From Arcticibacterium sp047623945 (GTDB lineage Bacteria > Bacteroidota > Bacteroidia > Cytophagales > Spirosomataceae), in the NCBI GenBank assembly GCA_047623945.1, contig JBLHOT010000011.1, positions 9,787 through 73,786 on the forward strand: a DNA stretch of 64,000 nucleotides. The letters run 5' to 3'. Positions 35,316 through 45,212 of the stretch are shown here, piece by piece. Numbering within the stretch: position 1 is the stretch's first letter; each line of letters opens with the position of its first letter. The notes beneath the pieces are model-generated. The model did not search any database and had not been told where the DNA came from. It saw nothing but the letters and a program-made list of their open reading frames with translations. Position numbers and translations under genes: made by a program.

Positions 35316-38150
35316 TCAAATCTTCAGTTTCAAGAAATCCGCAGTATAATTATTCTCAATTTTCGCCATTTCTTCTGGAGTTCCTTCAAAGCATAGGTAG
35401 CCACCTTCGTCACCACCTTCTGGGCCGAGGTCTATGATCCAGTCGGCAGATTTAATGACTTCCATATTGTGTTCTATAATGAGAACGGAGTCACCCTGCT
35501 CTATGAGAGCATTCATGGCTTTAAGGAGTTTTTGAATATCATGAAAATGTAGGCCTGTGGTAGGTTCATCAAAAATGAAGAGTGTTTTGCCTTTATCAGA
35601 ATTTCCTTTGCCTAAGAAAAATGCCAGTTTCACACGCTGTGCTTCCCCACCAGAAAGGGTATTGGAAGACTGTCCAAGCTTGATATAACCAAGTCCTACT
35701 TCTTGTAGAGGGAGGAGTTTATCATAGAGTTTGGGCTGGTTGTCTTTGAAATAATCAAGAGCCTCATCTACTGTCATGTGAAGGATGTCTGAGATGTCTT
35801 TGTCCAGGTACTTTACCTCTAAAACATCTTGCTTAAAACGTTTCCCTTTGCAGCTTTCACAGGTGAGTTTTACGTCGGCCATAAACTGCATTTCTATGGT
35901 TTGCTCTCCTTCTCCCGCACAGGCTTCGCACCTTCCGCCGTCTACATTAAAAGAGAAAAATGCAGGTTTATAATCACGCTGTTTTGCCAGAGGTTGGTCG
36001 GCCATTAAAGCTCTTATGGCATCGTAGGCTTTAATATACGTTACAGGGTTAGAGCGGCTAGACTTCCCTATCGGGTTTTGGTCTACCATTTCTATCTGAT
36101 TAATGCGGCTCATGCTCCCCGTTATATCGCCGAATTTACCAGCATCTTTACTGTATTCGCCTTTAAGCCTCGCCATGGCAGGGTAAAGGATCTTACGTAC
36201 TAAAGTAGATTTTCCAGAACCACTCACGCCTGTCACCACACATAGAACACCTAATGGGAATTTGACATCAATGTTCTTTAGATTATTCTCTGAGGCAGCA
36301 GAAACTTTGATAAAGTCAATGGCCTTTCTCCTTCTTGATGGCACCTCAATGGTGTCTTTGCCAGATAAAAAATTAATGGTATGTGACTTACTTTCAGCTC
36401 CATTGAGAGCTCTGATGGTTTCCATGGTTCCTTGGAAAACAAGCTCACCACCTAGGTTTCCAGCGTTCGGACCTATGTCAATTATTTCGTCTGCCTGCTG
36501 CATCACTTCTTCCTCATGCTCTACCACTATCACGGTATTGCCTATATCTCTCAGCGTTTTTAAGACAAAGACTAATCTTTGCGTATCTCTTGGATGCAGA
36601 CCAATGCTAGGTTCATCTAAAATATACATGGAACCCACCAAAGCAGAGCCCAGCGATGTTGCCAATTTAATGCGTTGGAACTCTCCGCCTGAAAGGGAAG
36701 AGGTCAGTCTATTGAGCGTAAGGTAGCCTAGGCCAACTTGCTCTAAATACCCTAGTCGGTTTTTGATTTCGAGTAAGATCCTTTTAGAAATTTCTTTTTT
36801 GTTACCCTCTAATTCTATCTCTTCAAACAGTTTTTTGGCCTTTTTTATAGGCATTAAAACCATGTCTGTGATAGAGTAGCCACTCACTTTGACATAAGAG
36901 GCATCTTTTCTAAGGCGAGTTCCTCTACAATCTGGGCATACCGTTCTGCCGCGGTAGCGGCTCAGCATCACGCGGTATTGTACCTTGTAGGTTTGCTTTT
37001 CTAAATCTTTAAAGAAGGCGTTTAAACCTTTGAAATCGTTATGGCCGTTCCAAATAATTGCTTGCTCCTCGGCACTTAAATCTTTGTAGGATCTATGAAT
37101 AGGGAAATCAAAATGAATGCCATTTCTGAGTAATGGTGCGAGCCACTCGCTCATACGTTCTGTACGCCACGGGGCTACTGCTCCTTCAAAAATAGAAAGT
37201 GTTTGATCTGGAATAACAAGGTCTTCGTCTAGGCCCAAAACCTTTCCGAAACCTTCGCAAGTTTTACATGCTCCGTAAGGATTATTAAAAGTGAAAAGAT
37301 TGACAGAAGGGTCCTCAAACAGAATTCCATCTAGTTCAAACTTGTCTGAAAAGTACTTTTGACCTTCACCTATAACATCAATGATACATGCCCCGTCACT
37401 TTCGAAAAAGGCTGTCTGCACGGAATCTGAAATACGGTATAGATTGTCTTCTTCAGGCTCATTATTCTCATCAAACTTAACTACCGATCGGTCAATCAAG
37501 ATATAAACTTGATCTTCGTCTAAAGAAACTATTTCCTTATCATCTATGAGTTCCTCTATTTGATGAATTTGCCCGTCAATAGATACTCTGTTAAATCCTT
37601 TTTTGAGTAAAAGCTCTAATTCTATTTTTAGCGTACGCCCGGGTGCCACTTTAAGTGGTGAAAAAACCATGAATTTCTGACCTTCCTCAAAACCGTGGAT
37701 ATAATTCGTGACGTCTTTTACACTGTCTTTTTTGACCACATTGCCTGTAACGGGCGAGAAGGTAGTACCTGCCCGAGCAAAAAGCAGTTTCAGGTAGTCG
37801 TAAATTTCTGTGGTGGTGCCTACTGTAGACCGAGGGTTTGTGGTGTTAACTCGCTGCTCAATGGCAATTGCGGGAGAAACCCCTCTGATATAATCTACTT
37901 CTGGTTTTTCCATTCTACCCAAAAATTGTCTGGCATAACTGCTCAAACTCTCTACATACATTCGCTGTCCTTCGGCGTAGAGTGTGTCAAAAGCCAAAGA
38001 CGATTTTCCACTTCCTGAAAGGCCTGTGACCACGGTCAGTTTATTACGCTGAAAGGCTACATCTATATTTTTGAGGTTATTGACGCGAGCCCCTTTAATG
38101 ATGATGTATTCTTTGGGATTTAGATTTTCAATCTTGGACGTTTTCGACAT
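35316..38150 (-). CDS. uvrA: Excinuclease ABC subunit A
   Basis: A 944-residue UvrA of standard length, with two ABC ATPase modules: Walker A GLSGSGKSSLAFDT near 45 and GVSGSGKSTLVRK near 640. The ABC signatures LSGGEFQRIKLA and LSGGEAQRVKLA are both present, and the zinc-binding CxxC pairs are CKTCEGFG, CPDCRGT and CEACAGEG...CESCKGK. It scans DNA for bulky damage with UvrB. The stop is followed by about 250 bases without a gene. A -7-like box lies about 50 bases upstream of the start. Confidence 0.97.
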   Translation of the reverse strand: MSKTSKIENLNPKEYIIIKGARVNNLKNIDVAFQRNKLTVVTGLSGSGKSSLAFDTLYAEGQRMYVESLSSYARQFLGRMEKPEVDYIRGVSPAIAIEQRVNTTNPRSTVGTTTEIYDYLKLLFARAGTTFSPVTGNVVKKDSVKDVTNYIHGFEEGQKFMVFSPLKVAPGRTLKIELELLLKKGFNRVSIDGQIHQIEELIDDKEIVSLDEDQVYILIDRSVVKFDENNEPEEDNLYRISDSVQTAFFESDGACIIDVIGEGQKYFSDKFELDGILFEDPSVNLFTFNNPYGACKTCEGFGKVLGLDEDLVIPDQTLSIFEGAVAPWRTERMSEWLAPLLRNGIHFDFPIHRSYKDLSAEEQAIIWNGHNDFKGLNAFFKDLEKQTYKVQYRVMLSRYRGRTVCPDCRGTRLRKDASYVKVSGYSITDMVLMPIKKAKKLFEEIELEGNKKEISKRILLEIKNRLGYLEQVGLGYLTLNRLTSSLSGGEFQRIKLATSLGSALVGSMYILDEPSIGLHPRDTQRLVFVLKTLRDIGNTVIVVEHEEEVMQQADEIIDIGPNAGNLGGELVFQGTMETIRALNGAESKSHTINFLSGKDTIEVPSRRRKAIDFIKVSAASENNLKNIDVKFPLGVLCVVTGVSGSGKSTLVRKILYPAMARLKGEYSKDAGKFGDITGSMSRINQIEMVDQNPIGKSSRSNPVTYIKAYDAIRALMADQPLAKQRDYKPAFFSFNVDGGRCEACAGEGEQTIEMQFMADVKLTCESCKGKRFKQDVLEVKYLDKDISDILHMTVDEALDYFKDNQPKLYDKLLPLQEVGLGYIKLGQSSNTLSGGEAQRVKLAFFLGKGNSDKGKTLFIFDEPTTGLHFHDIQKLLKAMNALIEQGDSVLIIEHNMEVIKSADWIIDLGPEGGDEGGYLCFEGTPEEMAKIENNYTADFLKLKI

Positions 38151-38198
38151 CTAATTTTGGGGAGATAAGGATAAATGCTGTCTGGTGACAGTAATCTG

Positions 38199-38206
38199 CA
38201 AATATA
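38199..38206 (-). promoter_or_regulatory. uvrA: Possible -7 promoter box for uvrA
   Basis: The minus strand reads TATATTTG, 49 bases before the uvrA start. A TTTG lies 14 bases further upstream, shorter than the usual 17-23-base spacing, so the match is partial. Confidence 0.4.
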
Positions 38207-38317
38207 GTCATATAGAGAGCCAAAAGGAACGTGTTGCTAAATATCTCTGTAATAAACCCATGGAAGTATATTGTTATTTAATTCCCACAAAGGCAAGTAG
38301 CATAAATGAAAAGAAAC

Positions 38318-38325
38318 TAAGTTTG
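38318..38325 (+). promoter_or_regulatory. Possible -7 promoter box directly before the HAD gene
   Basis: TAAGTTTG matches TAnnTTTG and ends 4 bases before the ATG at 38330. If used, the transcript would have almost no leader. No -33 TTG is seen, so this may be chance. Confidence 0.25.
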
Positions 38326-38329
38326 CAGA

Positions 38330-38989
38330 ATGATAAAGAAGGCCGTGATTTTTGACATGGATGGGGTTATTTGTCATACAAACCCATACCATTCTAAAGC
38401 TTTTCGTGTATTTTTTGAGAAGCGAAATGTATTTCCTACAGACGAAGAATTTGCCGAGCATATGTTCGGAAAGAACAATACCTACATCTTAAAGCACTTT
38501 TTAGGAAGGGAAATAGTAGGAGAGGAGTTTATTCGGATGGAAGAAGAGAAAGAAGGGCTTTTTAGAGAGATTTATACAGACGTGGTAGAAACCATTCCGG
38601 CATACATGGATTTCTTGAAATCTTTAAAAGCAGAGGGTTTTATGACTGGCGTAGCCACTTCTGCACCTAGAGCTAATTTAACCCTCATTATGGGTAAAGT
38701 AGGTTTTGAGCCTTTTATGGAATCAATTTTGGCTTCTGAGGACGTTTCGGCTCATAAGCCAGATCCTGAGGTTTATTTGAAATCTGCTGAGAATCTGGCT
38801 GTTTTGCCACAACACTGCGTGGTTTTTGAGGATTCATTTTCTGGAGTTTCAGCAGCTTTAAATGCAAGGATGAAAGTGGTGGGTGTGCTGAGTAGCCACA
38901 CTAAAGAAGAGCTACCTACATGCGACGCCTATATCAATGATTATACCCAGATAGAGTTAATGGCCGTCCATGAAATATTGAACAGCTAA
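38330..38989 (+). CDS. HAD-superfamily phosphatase or phosphoglucomutase-like protein
   Basis: A 219-residue HAD protein of the beta-phosphoglucomutase type. Motif I is VIFDMDGVI with Asp9 and Asp11, followed by a helical cap. Motif II is VATSAPRAN, and motif III/IV is AHKPDPEVYL with VVFEDSFSGVSAA. The enzyme acts on a small phosphorylated metabolite in the cytoplasm; the substrate cannot be told. Its stop overlaps the start of the next gene (TAATG), so the two are coupled. Confidence 0.88.
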   Translation: MIKKAVIFDMDGVICHTNPYHSKAFRVFFEKRNVFPTDEEFAEHMFGKNNTYILKHFLGREIVGEEFIRMEEEKEGLFREIYTDVVETIPAYMDFLKSLKAEGFMTGVATSAPRANLTLIMGKVGFEPFMESILASEDVSAHKPDPEVYLKSAENLAVLPQHCVVFEDSFSGVSAALNARMKVVGVLSSHTKEELPTCDAYINDYTQIELMAVHEILNS

Positions 38990-39378
38990 TGCCCAAAATT
39001 CAGCATGTGGCTCTCTATTGTCAGGACTTAGAAGTTCTGCGTACTTTTTACGTTACCTATTTTGGTGCTAAAAGCAATGAAAAGTATGAGAATTCTAAAA
39101 ACGGATTTGCCTCCTACTTCCTGTCTTTTGAAGACGGGCCTGAACTAGAAATAATAACAAAAGTAGACATAGAAAGTGCAAATGAATTGAAAGGAGAGTT
39201 TTTGGGGTTTACGCATTTGGCTTTCTCTGTGGGCTCAGAAGAAAAAGTTACCGAACTCACAGAACGGCTAAGAAAGGAAGGACATAAAATAGAGGGCGAA
39301 TGCCGCTGGACGGGTGATGGCTTCTATGAGAGCGTTATCCTAGACCCAGAAGGAAATAGAATAGAAATAACCATTTGA
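38989..39378 (+). CDS. VOC-family (glyoxalase/bleomycin-resistance-like) protein
   Basis: A 129-residue two-module betaalphabetabetabeta protein. The likely metal ligands are His6 (KIQHVALYC), Glu54 (PELEII), His76 (FTHLAFSV) and Glu125 (GNRIEIT), which is the glyoxalase I-type pattern. The reaction could be isomerisation or dioxygenation of a small molecule; it is not clearly GloA. It is translationally coupled to the HAD gene and followed by an MFS transporter gene 38 bases later. Confidence 0.85.
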   Translation: MPKIQHVALYCQDLEVLRTFYVTYFGAKSNEKYENSKNGFASYFLSFEDGPELEIITKVDIESANELKGEFLGFTHLAFSVGSEEKVTELTERLRKEGHKIEGECRWTGDGFYESVILDPEGNRIEITI

Positions 39379-39416
39379 TTTGGCATTCATTATTGCTAGT
39401 AATATTTTAAAATTTA

Positions 39417-40583
39417 ATGCTTAATCATCTTACGAAAGATTTTTTTGGGAATCGCCAAAGTAGAGCCATTGGCGTTGCTTTTTTGGCGGTAGGTTTGCTT
39501 TTTGGGACTTGGGCCACGTTTATTCCTCATGTTAAAGAAACGTTTGATTTAGATGATGCTGATCTCGGCCTGATTTTGCTCAGTATGCCTATGGGAGCCG
39601 TCACGATGAATCTCATTGGAGCTTGGTTGGTCGGTAAATTGGGCATGAGAACCACCACTATTTTCGGAATGACGATAATGGCCTTGGCATTTTTAATCCC
39701 ATTAAATGCTACTTCTGTTTATCTGGTTCCCATCGGACTGTATCTATGTGGCTCATGCATCTCAGTGACCAATATTGCGATGAATACAGGAGCCACTGTT
39801 ATTGAAAATAACTTCAAGGTTAATATAATGAGTACTTGCCATGGTATGTTTAGTGTCGGATTAATGGTTGGCTCTATGGCGGCTAGCTTCTCGAGAGGTT
39901 TGGAAGTGGTGCCAGGGTACCACATGGCTGCTATGTCTTTGTTGGTTATCCTTTTTGCTATTTTGATTAGGCCTACTATTTTTAAAATTCAAGATGATCC
40001 TGATGAAGTCTCTGAGGGGCCTAAGGCAAAGTTCATTATTCCCAGTGGAGCTTTTCTGATTATGATTTTTATAGGTATCTGTGGAAATATTACAGAAGGC
40101 ACTATGGTAGACTGGACCTCCGTTTTTATGCGAGATGTGGTAGACACCAGTCCCTACTTTGTGGGCTGGGGTCTTGCGGGGTATTCGCTTTTTATGGCTT
40201 TAGGAAGATTGTTTGGCGATGGCCTTATTCCTAAAGTTGGACCTAACAAAATCATGGTTTACGGAGGTCTTTTGGTTATTGTGGGTGTAGTGTTGGCTAT
40301 AGCCTATCCCAGTACTTGGACGGCCATTTTGGGTTTTTCATTAGTCGGGGCTGGCGTTTCTTGTAACTCTCCTATTCTTTATGGCAGTGCAGCTAGGCTT
40401 CCTGGAGTGGCCAAAGGAACGGGCTTGGCCGTTATGAATACCTTTTCTATGCTAGGCTTTATGGCTGGGCCGGTGCTTATTGGTTTTGTATCAAATGCGA
40501 GTAGTTTAAGTTGGGCACTTTCTATTACCATAGTGCTTGCTAGTATCTGGACACTCCTCTCAGTTCGAGTGAAACTCTTTTAA
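39417..40583 (+). CDS. Major facilitator superfamily transporter
   Basis: A 388-residue inner-membrane protein with about 12 helices. It has the N-terminal RAIGVAFLAVGLLFGTWATFIPH and a loop-2-type GAWLVGKLGMRTTTIFG segment. No motif identifies the substrate. It may share a transcript with the upstream HAD and VOC genes. Its stop abuts the convergent patatin gene with no gap (40583/40584). Confidence 0.88.
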   Translation: MLNHLTKDFFGNRQSRAIGVAFLAVGLLFGTWATFIPHVKETFDLDDADLGLILLSMPMGAVTMNLIGAWLVGKLGMRTTTIFGMTIMALAFLIPLNATSVYLVPIGLYLCGSCISVTNIAMNTGATVIENNFKVNIMSTCHGMFSVGLMVGSMAASFSRGLEVVPGYHMAAMSLLVILFAILIRPTIFKIQDDPDEVSEGPKAKFIIPSGAFLIMIFIGICGNITEGTMVDWTSVFMRDVVDTSPYFVGWGLAGYSLFMALGRLFGDGLIPKVGPNKIMVYGGLLVIVGVVLAIAYPSTWTAILGFSLVGAGVSCNSPILYGSAARLPGVAKGTGLAVMNTFSMLGFMAGPVLIGFVSNASSLSWALSITIVLASIWTLLSVRVKLF

Positions 40584-41492
40584 CTATTTCAACTCAGTGT
40601 AGGCAAATTGGTATCCCTGTTTAATAACTTCTTTTATATCCCCGGAATGAAAATTCGTTAAGTTGATTTGAATAGGATCCAGTGGTCTAATCACTTTTAA
40701 GGAGATTTTCTTATTGAGCGTGAAACCTGCTATAGACATAAGGTTTTCGTTGTAATTCTCTGCCCAGTCTATGTCATTGTTTTCAAATTGATTTACAGAA
40801 ATATCTTTTATTCGTTCTATAAGGGCAAAAAATGAACGATAATTAATGGGCTCGAGCTCACGATGTTTTGGATGTGTAGCAATAGCATAAATCTCTGTTG
40901 CACCATCTTCAATGGCTTTTTTAAGAGGTACCACTTCTCTCAGGCCGCCATCTAAGAAAGCTTGACGGTGGTCGCCACCTATTTGTATAGCAGGCATCAT
41001 AATAGGTATGGAGCTGCTGGCTCTTAGATAGTCTAGAAAATGCTGTTCCATGGGGTCAGCGTAGTGCATATTCCCCGTATTTACGTTTACTGCACCTACT
41101 TTCAAATGAATGGGACTTCTACGCAAAGTAGTAAGGTCAATATTTTCCCTGACTTTCTCAAAAAGAGGATTTGTGTCCAAAAGACCATCAAAACGGCTCA
41201 TTATGGTATCAATGCCCAGCGAAAACTTAGACTTTAAAAGACCAATGTCGTCAGGTTTAGTGATATTCTTCATCCAAAAGTTGATGAGCTTTTTATTTAC
41301 CAGTTCCCAGTCTATCGTTTTTGACTCTACAAATTGCCTACCAGCTTCATTTACCATGAAGCCACTGTTTAGAGCTCCTGCGGATATCCCATATATCATT
41401 TCTGGTTTAAAACCTGTCTCTAAAACGGCCTGAATGGCCCCCGCTTGCCATGCTCCTTTGATTGAGCCACCACCTAAAACCAATGCTCTCAT
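40584..41492 (-). CDS. Patatin-like phospholipase
   Basis: A 302-residue protein with the glycine-rich oxyanion loop LVLGGGSIKGAWQAG at the N-terminus, the nucleophile elbow GISAG with Ser37, and the catalytic Asp181 in FLDGGLREV. This Ser-Asp dyad is that of patatin-family lipid acyl hydrolases. No signal peptide is present, so it is probably cytoplasmic. It ends exactly where the convergent MFS gene ends. Confidence 0.9.
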   Translation of the reverse strand: MRALVLGGGSIKGAWQAGAIQAVLETGFKPEMIYGISAGALNSGFMVNEAGRQFVESKTIDWELVNKKLINFWMKNITKPDDIGLLKSKFSLGIDTIMSRFDGLLDTNPLFEKVRENIDLTTLRRSPIHLKVGAVNVNTGNMHYADPMEQHFLDYLRASSSIPIMMPAIQIGGDHRQAFLDGGLREVVPLKKAIEDGATEIYAIATHPKHRELEPINYRSFFALIERIKDISVNQFENNDIDWAENYNENLMSIAGFTLNKKISLKVIRPLDPIQINLTNFHSGDIKEVIKQGYQFAYTELK

Positions 41493-41531
41493 AAATAGTA
41501 GACTGTAGTATTTAATTTATTTTAAATATGA

Positions 41532-41539
41532 TAGTTTTG
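41532..41539 (+). promoter_or_regulatory. Possible -7 promoter box for the polyprenyl synthase gene
   Basis: TAGTTTTG matches TAnnTTTG and lies about 115 bases before the start at 41655, between two divergent genes. No clear -33 element is present. Confidence 0.3.
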
Positions 41540-41654
41540 TAATCATCATTTACGAATTATACTTAACCTACGTAGAAGGGCAAAATTAAAGTTTTGCTTC
41601 GTAACATTGTAATATTTGATAGATATCAATCAACCTCGTACTGAATTCTCATAA

Positions 41655-42629
41655 ATGTCTATGAACATTAACGACATCAAGGCTCCTATTGCTGATGAAA
41701 TGAAGGAATTTGAACAAAAGTTCCGAAATTCTATGAAAACGGATGTCATGCTTCTTGACCAAATCATGAAGTACATCATTCACAGAAAAGGGAAGCAAAT
41801 AAGACCGATGTTTGTTTTCTTAACGGCTGGTATCTCTGGAGGTATTACAGAGAAAACGTTCAGAGCAGCCTCTCTCATAGAGCTTTTGCATACAGCCACC
41901 TTAGTCCACGACGATGTCGTGGATGACTCCAATTACCGTAGAGGCTTTTTCTCTATCAATGCCTTGTGGAAAAATAAGATTGCGGTCTTAGTAGGTGATT
42001 ACCTATTGTCAAGAGGACTCTTACTCAGTGTGGATAATGACGATTTCGATTTATTGAAAATAGTCGCCACCGCTACCAAAGAAATGAGCGAAGGTGAACT
42101 GTTGCAGATAGAAAAGGCTCGCAAGCTTGATATTTCTGAGGAAGTCTACTATGAGGTTATTCGTCAAAAAACAGCCTCTTTAATAGCATCATGCTGTGCT
42201 GCGGGTGCGTCTTCAGCAGGTGGTGATGATGGTCAAGTTACAAAAGCCAAGCTTTTAGGTGAAAAAATAGGAATGGCTTTCCAGATTAAGGACGACCTTT
42301 TTGATTATGGGGACGAAGAGATAGGTAAACCCACTGGAATAGATATTAAAGAGAAGAAACTCACATTACCTCTTATTCATGCACTTTCAAAGGCGAGCAA
42401 AAGTGAGAAGAGGCATATCATTAATTTGATTAAAAGGCATTCGGACAAGCCCGCAAAAGTAAAAGAGGTGATTGCTTTTGTTAAAAATAGCGGAGGTATA
42501 GCCTATACCAAAGAGGTGATGATGACATACGTGGATGGAGCTAATGAGATCTTGGAATCCTTTGAAGATTCGGAGTACAAGAGAGCTCTCGTCGGATTGG
42601 TTGAGTTTACTATTGAAAGAACTAAATAA
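41655..42629 (+). CDS. Polyprenyl (octaprenyl-type) diphosphate synthase
   Basis: A 324-residue trans-isoprenyl diphosphate synthase. The first aspartate-rich motif is HDDVVDDS (Asp86-Asp90) and the second is KDDLFDYG near residue 214. GKQIRPMFVFL near 46 is the substrate-binding Arg block. It chain-extends allylic diphosphates, probably to the menaquinone side chain, in the cytoplasm. The length fits long-chain synthases (IspB/HepT-type) more than FPP synthase. Chain length cannot be fixed by eye. Confidence 0.93.
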   Translation: MSMNINDIKAPIADEMKEFEQKFRNSMKTDVMLLDQIMKYIIHRKGKQIRPMFVFLTAGISGGITEKTFRAASLIELLHTATLVHDDVVDDSNYRRGFFSINALWKNKIAVLVGDYLLSRGLLLSVDNDDFDLLKIVATATKEMSEGELLQIEKARKLDISEEVYYEVIRQKTASLIASCCAAGASSAGGDDGQVTKAKLLGEKIGMAFQIKDDLFDYGDEEIGKPTGIDIKEKKLTLPLIHALSKASKSEKRHIINLIKRHSDKPAKVKEVIAFVKNSGGIAYTKEVMMTYVDGANEILESFEDSEYKRALVGLVEFTIERTK

Positions 42630-42744
42630 ATTGGTTAGACAATATATTCAATAAATACTGAAAAAATAATATCATACCCGGATTCGTTGAATTATTTACA
42701 TTGAATTAACCTCTATTGATTAACTTTAAAAAAAAACTAACAAC

Positions 42745-44382
42745 GTGTACAAATATTTATCCTTTCTACTTATCGTGAGCTCATGTATGGCTCAACAACC
42801 TCAAATTGCAGCCAGTTCAAATGCCATGGCCAGTGTGACGTCCTCTAAGCCGAAGCTAGTAGTAGGTATCGTGGTAGACCAAATGAGGTATGAGTACCTT
42901 AACCGTTTTCAAGAAAAGTACGGTCAAGATGGCTTTAAACGCTTAATGAGGGAAGGCTTCAATTGTAAAAATAATCAATACCATTATGCATCTACTGTGA
43001 CTGGGCCAGGGCATGCTCATGTTTACACAGGGAGCGTTCCGGCACTTTCAGGAATAGTTGGTAATGAATGGTACGATAAAGTAGATCGTAAAGGAGAATA
43101 TGTAGTTTCTGACACCACTGTAACTACGGTAGGAGATGGTTCCGAAAGAGCTGGGAAAATGTCTCCTGTAAACCTAAAAGTAACCACAATTACAGACCAG
43201 CTTAGAATAGCTACACAGTTTGGATCTAAAGTGGTTGGCGTAGCCATCAAAGATAGAGGGGCTATCTTGCCTGCGGGTCATACTGGCGACGCTTACTGGT
43301 TTGACTCAAGCACAGGAAACTGGATAACGAGTTCCTTTTATGGTGACGATCTTAAGCCTTGGGCTAAAGCTTTCAATGATAAAAATGTAGCTCAAGAATA
43401 CACTAAAATTGCTTGGGAACCACTTTTACCAATAGAGAGCTATACAGAATCGGAAGCTGATGACCAGCCTTACGAGAACAGGATTTCAGGAGAAAGGAAA
43501 CCTGTATTTCCACATACTATAAAGTTGGGATCCTTAGTCTCTACTCCTTGGGGTAATACATTGACTTTAGATTTTGCTTTAGAAGCACTTAAAAATGAGG
43601 AATTAGGAAAAGATGATGTTACAGATTTCTTAGCCATAAGTTTTTCTTCTCCAGACTACGTAGGTCATGCTTTTGGACCTCAGTCCAAGGAGGTTGAAGA
43701 TATTTATCTTCGTTTAGATTTAGAAATTGCGAGACTTTTAAACACGCTTGATGAAGAAGTAGGTGAAGAAAATTATACGGTCTTTTTAACTGCAGACCAT
43801 GGTGTGGCAGAGATTCCAGCTTTTTTAAAGAAGCATGATATGGCAGCCGGTTTAATGCTAACTTCAGAAATGGAAAATCCTATTGCCGAAATTTTAAAGG
43901 AGAAACTAGGTAAAGGAGATTGGATTTTGGATGCTAGCAATTATCAGCTATACCTGAACAGACAACTGATGGCCGACAAGAAGGTAAGCGTATCTGAGAT
44001 ACATGAGCTTATCTCAGCTAAATTAGAACTGATGGATGGAGTTTACAGGGTCGTGAACTTAGAGAATTTTAATGCTTCTGATGTACCTCCATATTTTGCC
44101 TCTAAAATCCAGAACTTATATAACCCAAAGAGAAGCGGAGAATTGCTAATACTGCTAGAACCAGGTTGGTTTGTTGGATATAACACACGTGGAACCACGC
44201 ATGGCACCATGTATGCCTATGACAGCCATGTACCTTTAATATGGTATGGAAATGGAATTAAAAAAGGAGAGACTGTAGAGCCTACTTATATCTCGGACAT
44301 AGCTCCAACGTTGAGTCAACTACTGGGTATCTTAGAGCCCAATGGTAATGTGGGTCAACCCATTAAAGCGGTTTTAAAGTAA
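42745..44382 (+). CDS. pafA: PafA-like alkaline phosphatase
   Basis: A 545-residue exported alkaline phosphatase-superfamily enzyme close to PafA of Bacteroidota. VVDQMRYEYL gives the first metal Asp, YASTVTGPGHAH contains the Thr nucleophile, SSPDYVGHAFGP and TADHGVAEIP give further metal ligands, and GTTHGTMYAYDSHVPL carries the last His. It frees phosphate from many monoesters and is calcium-independent in known PafA enzymes. The start is a GTG and the signal peptide ends near MAQQ. It is alone in its orientation. Confidence 0.88.
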   Translation: MYKYLSFLLIVSSCMAQQPQIAASSNAMASVTSSKPKLVVGIVVDQMRYEYLNRFQEKYGQDGFKRLMREGFNCKNNQYHYASTVTGPGHAHVYTGSVPALSGIVGNEWYDKVDRKGEYVVSDTTVTTVGDGSERAGKMSPVNLKVTTITDQLRIATQFGSKVVGVAIKDRGAILPAGHTGDAYWFDSSTGNWITSSFYGDDLKPWAKAFNDKNVAQEYTKIAWEPLLPIESYTESEADDQPYENRISGERKPVFPHTIKLGSLVSTPWGNTLTLDFALEALKNEELGKDDVTDFLAISFSSPDYVGHAFGPQSKEVEDIYLRLDLEIARLLNTLDEEVGEENYTVFLTADHGVAEIPAFLKKHDMAAGLMLTSEMENPIAEILKEKLGKGDWILDASNYQLYLNRQLMADKKVSVSEIHELISAKLELMDGVYRVVNLENFNASDVPPYFASKIQNLYNPKRSGELLILLEPGWFVGYNTRGTTHGTMYAYDSHVPLIWYGNGIKKGETVEPTYISDIAPTLSQLLGILEPNGNVGQPIKAVLK

Positions 44383-44424
44383 TCCACCTTAATTTGCTGC
44401 TTTGAGTCGCTTTGCTTTAGTATA

Positions 44425-45201
44425 TTATGGCGTGCTAGATCCTTGAAATGTCATTTTCCCAGTCCCGCCATCTACGATTATGAGTTCACCGGTTACTAAT
44501 CTAGCGTGCACAATGAGGTAAATAATGGTCTCCGCAATATCTTCTGGTAATGCGGTTTTACCCAAAAGTGTGCCTTTTTCAATTTGGGCTAAAGCGGTTT
44601 CATAAGCCTCACCTAAGAAGTTTTTAGTCCAGCGACCTTGGATAAAACCAGGACAGACACCGTTGACTCTTATTTCTGGAGCCAAAGCATGAGAGAGTGA
44701 TTTGGTCATGGTGGAGAGAGCCCCTTTAGACGCTGCATAGGCTATGGAGCTTCCTATGCCAGTTATGGCCGAAATAGAAGAAGTATTAACTATTACGCCA
44801 TCTCCGTTCTGTTTCAAATATGGGGCGGCGGCTCTAGTCATTTGATAAGCTCCTATGACGTTCACTTCATAAATGTCTAAAAAGTCTTCTTTATTGAGAC
44901 CCTCCAAGTCGTCATAATTACAGAATTTCGTTTTCCCTGCATTATTGACCAAAGCATCTATTCGCCCCCATTTATTTACCGTCTGCCTCACTAATTCTCG
45001 GCAGGCTGCGTCATCTGCTACATTGGCTTTTATAAGAAGAACTTCAGCTCCAACGGATTGACAAAGGACGACGGTCTTCTCTGCCTCCTCTTTACTTTTA
45101 GAATAATTAATGACCACATTCCAACCATTCTCTGCCAACTGAATGGCAGTGGCTGCACCTACTCCAGTGGCAGAACCCGTAATTAATGCTACTTTTTTCA
45201 T
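44425..45201 (-). CDS. Short-chain dehydrogenase/reductase
   Basis: A 258-residue classical SDR with the cofactor loop TGSATGVGAATA near residue 8, the NNAG motif near 87, catalytic Ser in NTSSISAITG and the pair Y-x-x-x-K in IAYAASKGALS. The C-terminal VTGELIIVDGG is standard. It is an NAD(P)-dependent oxidoreductase of unknown substrate; the FabG-type tail suggests a 3-oxoacyl or sugar-alcohol substrate. It starts 12 bases after the end of the large CotH gene and could be co-transcribed with it. Confidence 0.9.
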   Translation of the reverse strand: MKKVALITGSATGVGAATAIQLAENGWNVVINYSKSKEEAEKTVVLCQSVGAEVLLIKANVADDAACRELVRQTVNKWGRIDALVNNAGKTKFCNYDDLEGLNKEDFLDIYEVNVIGAYQMTRAAAPYLKQNGDGVIVNTSSISAITGIGSSIAYAASKGALSTMTKSLSHALAPEIRVNGVCPGFIQGRWTKNFLGEAYETALAQIEKGTLLGKTALPEDIAETIIYLIVHARLVTGELIIVDGGTGKMTFQGSSTP

Positions 45202-45212
45202 GGTATTCAGAA

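Noticed and set aside
36262..36726. Long plus-strand frame inside uvrA
   Set aside because: It is antisense to a clear, conserved uvrA and shows no protein features of its own.
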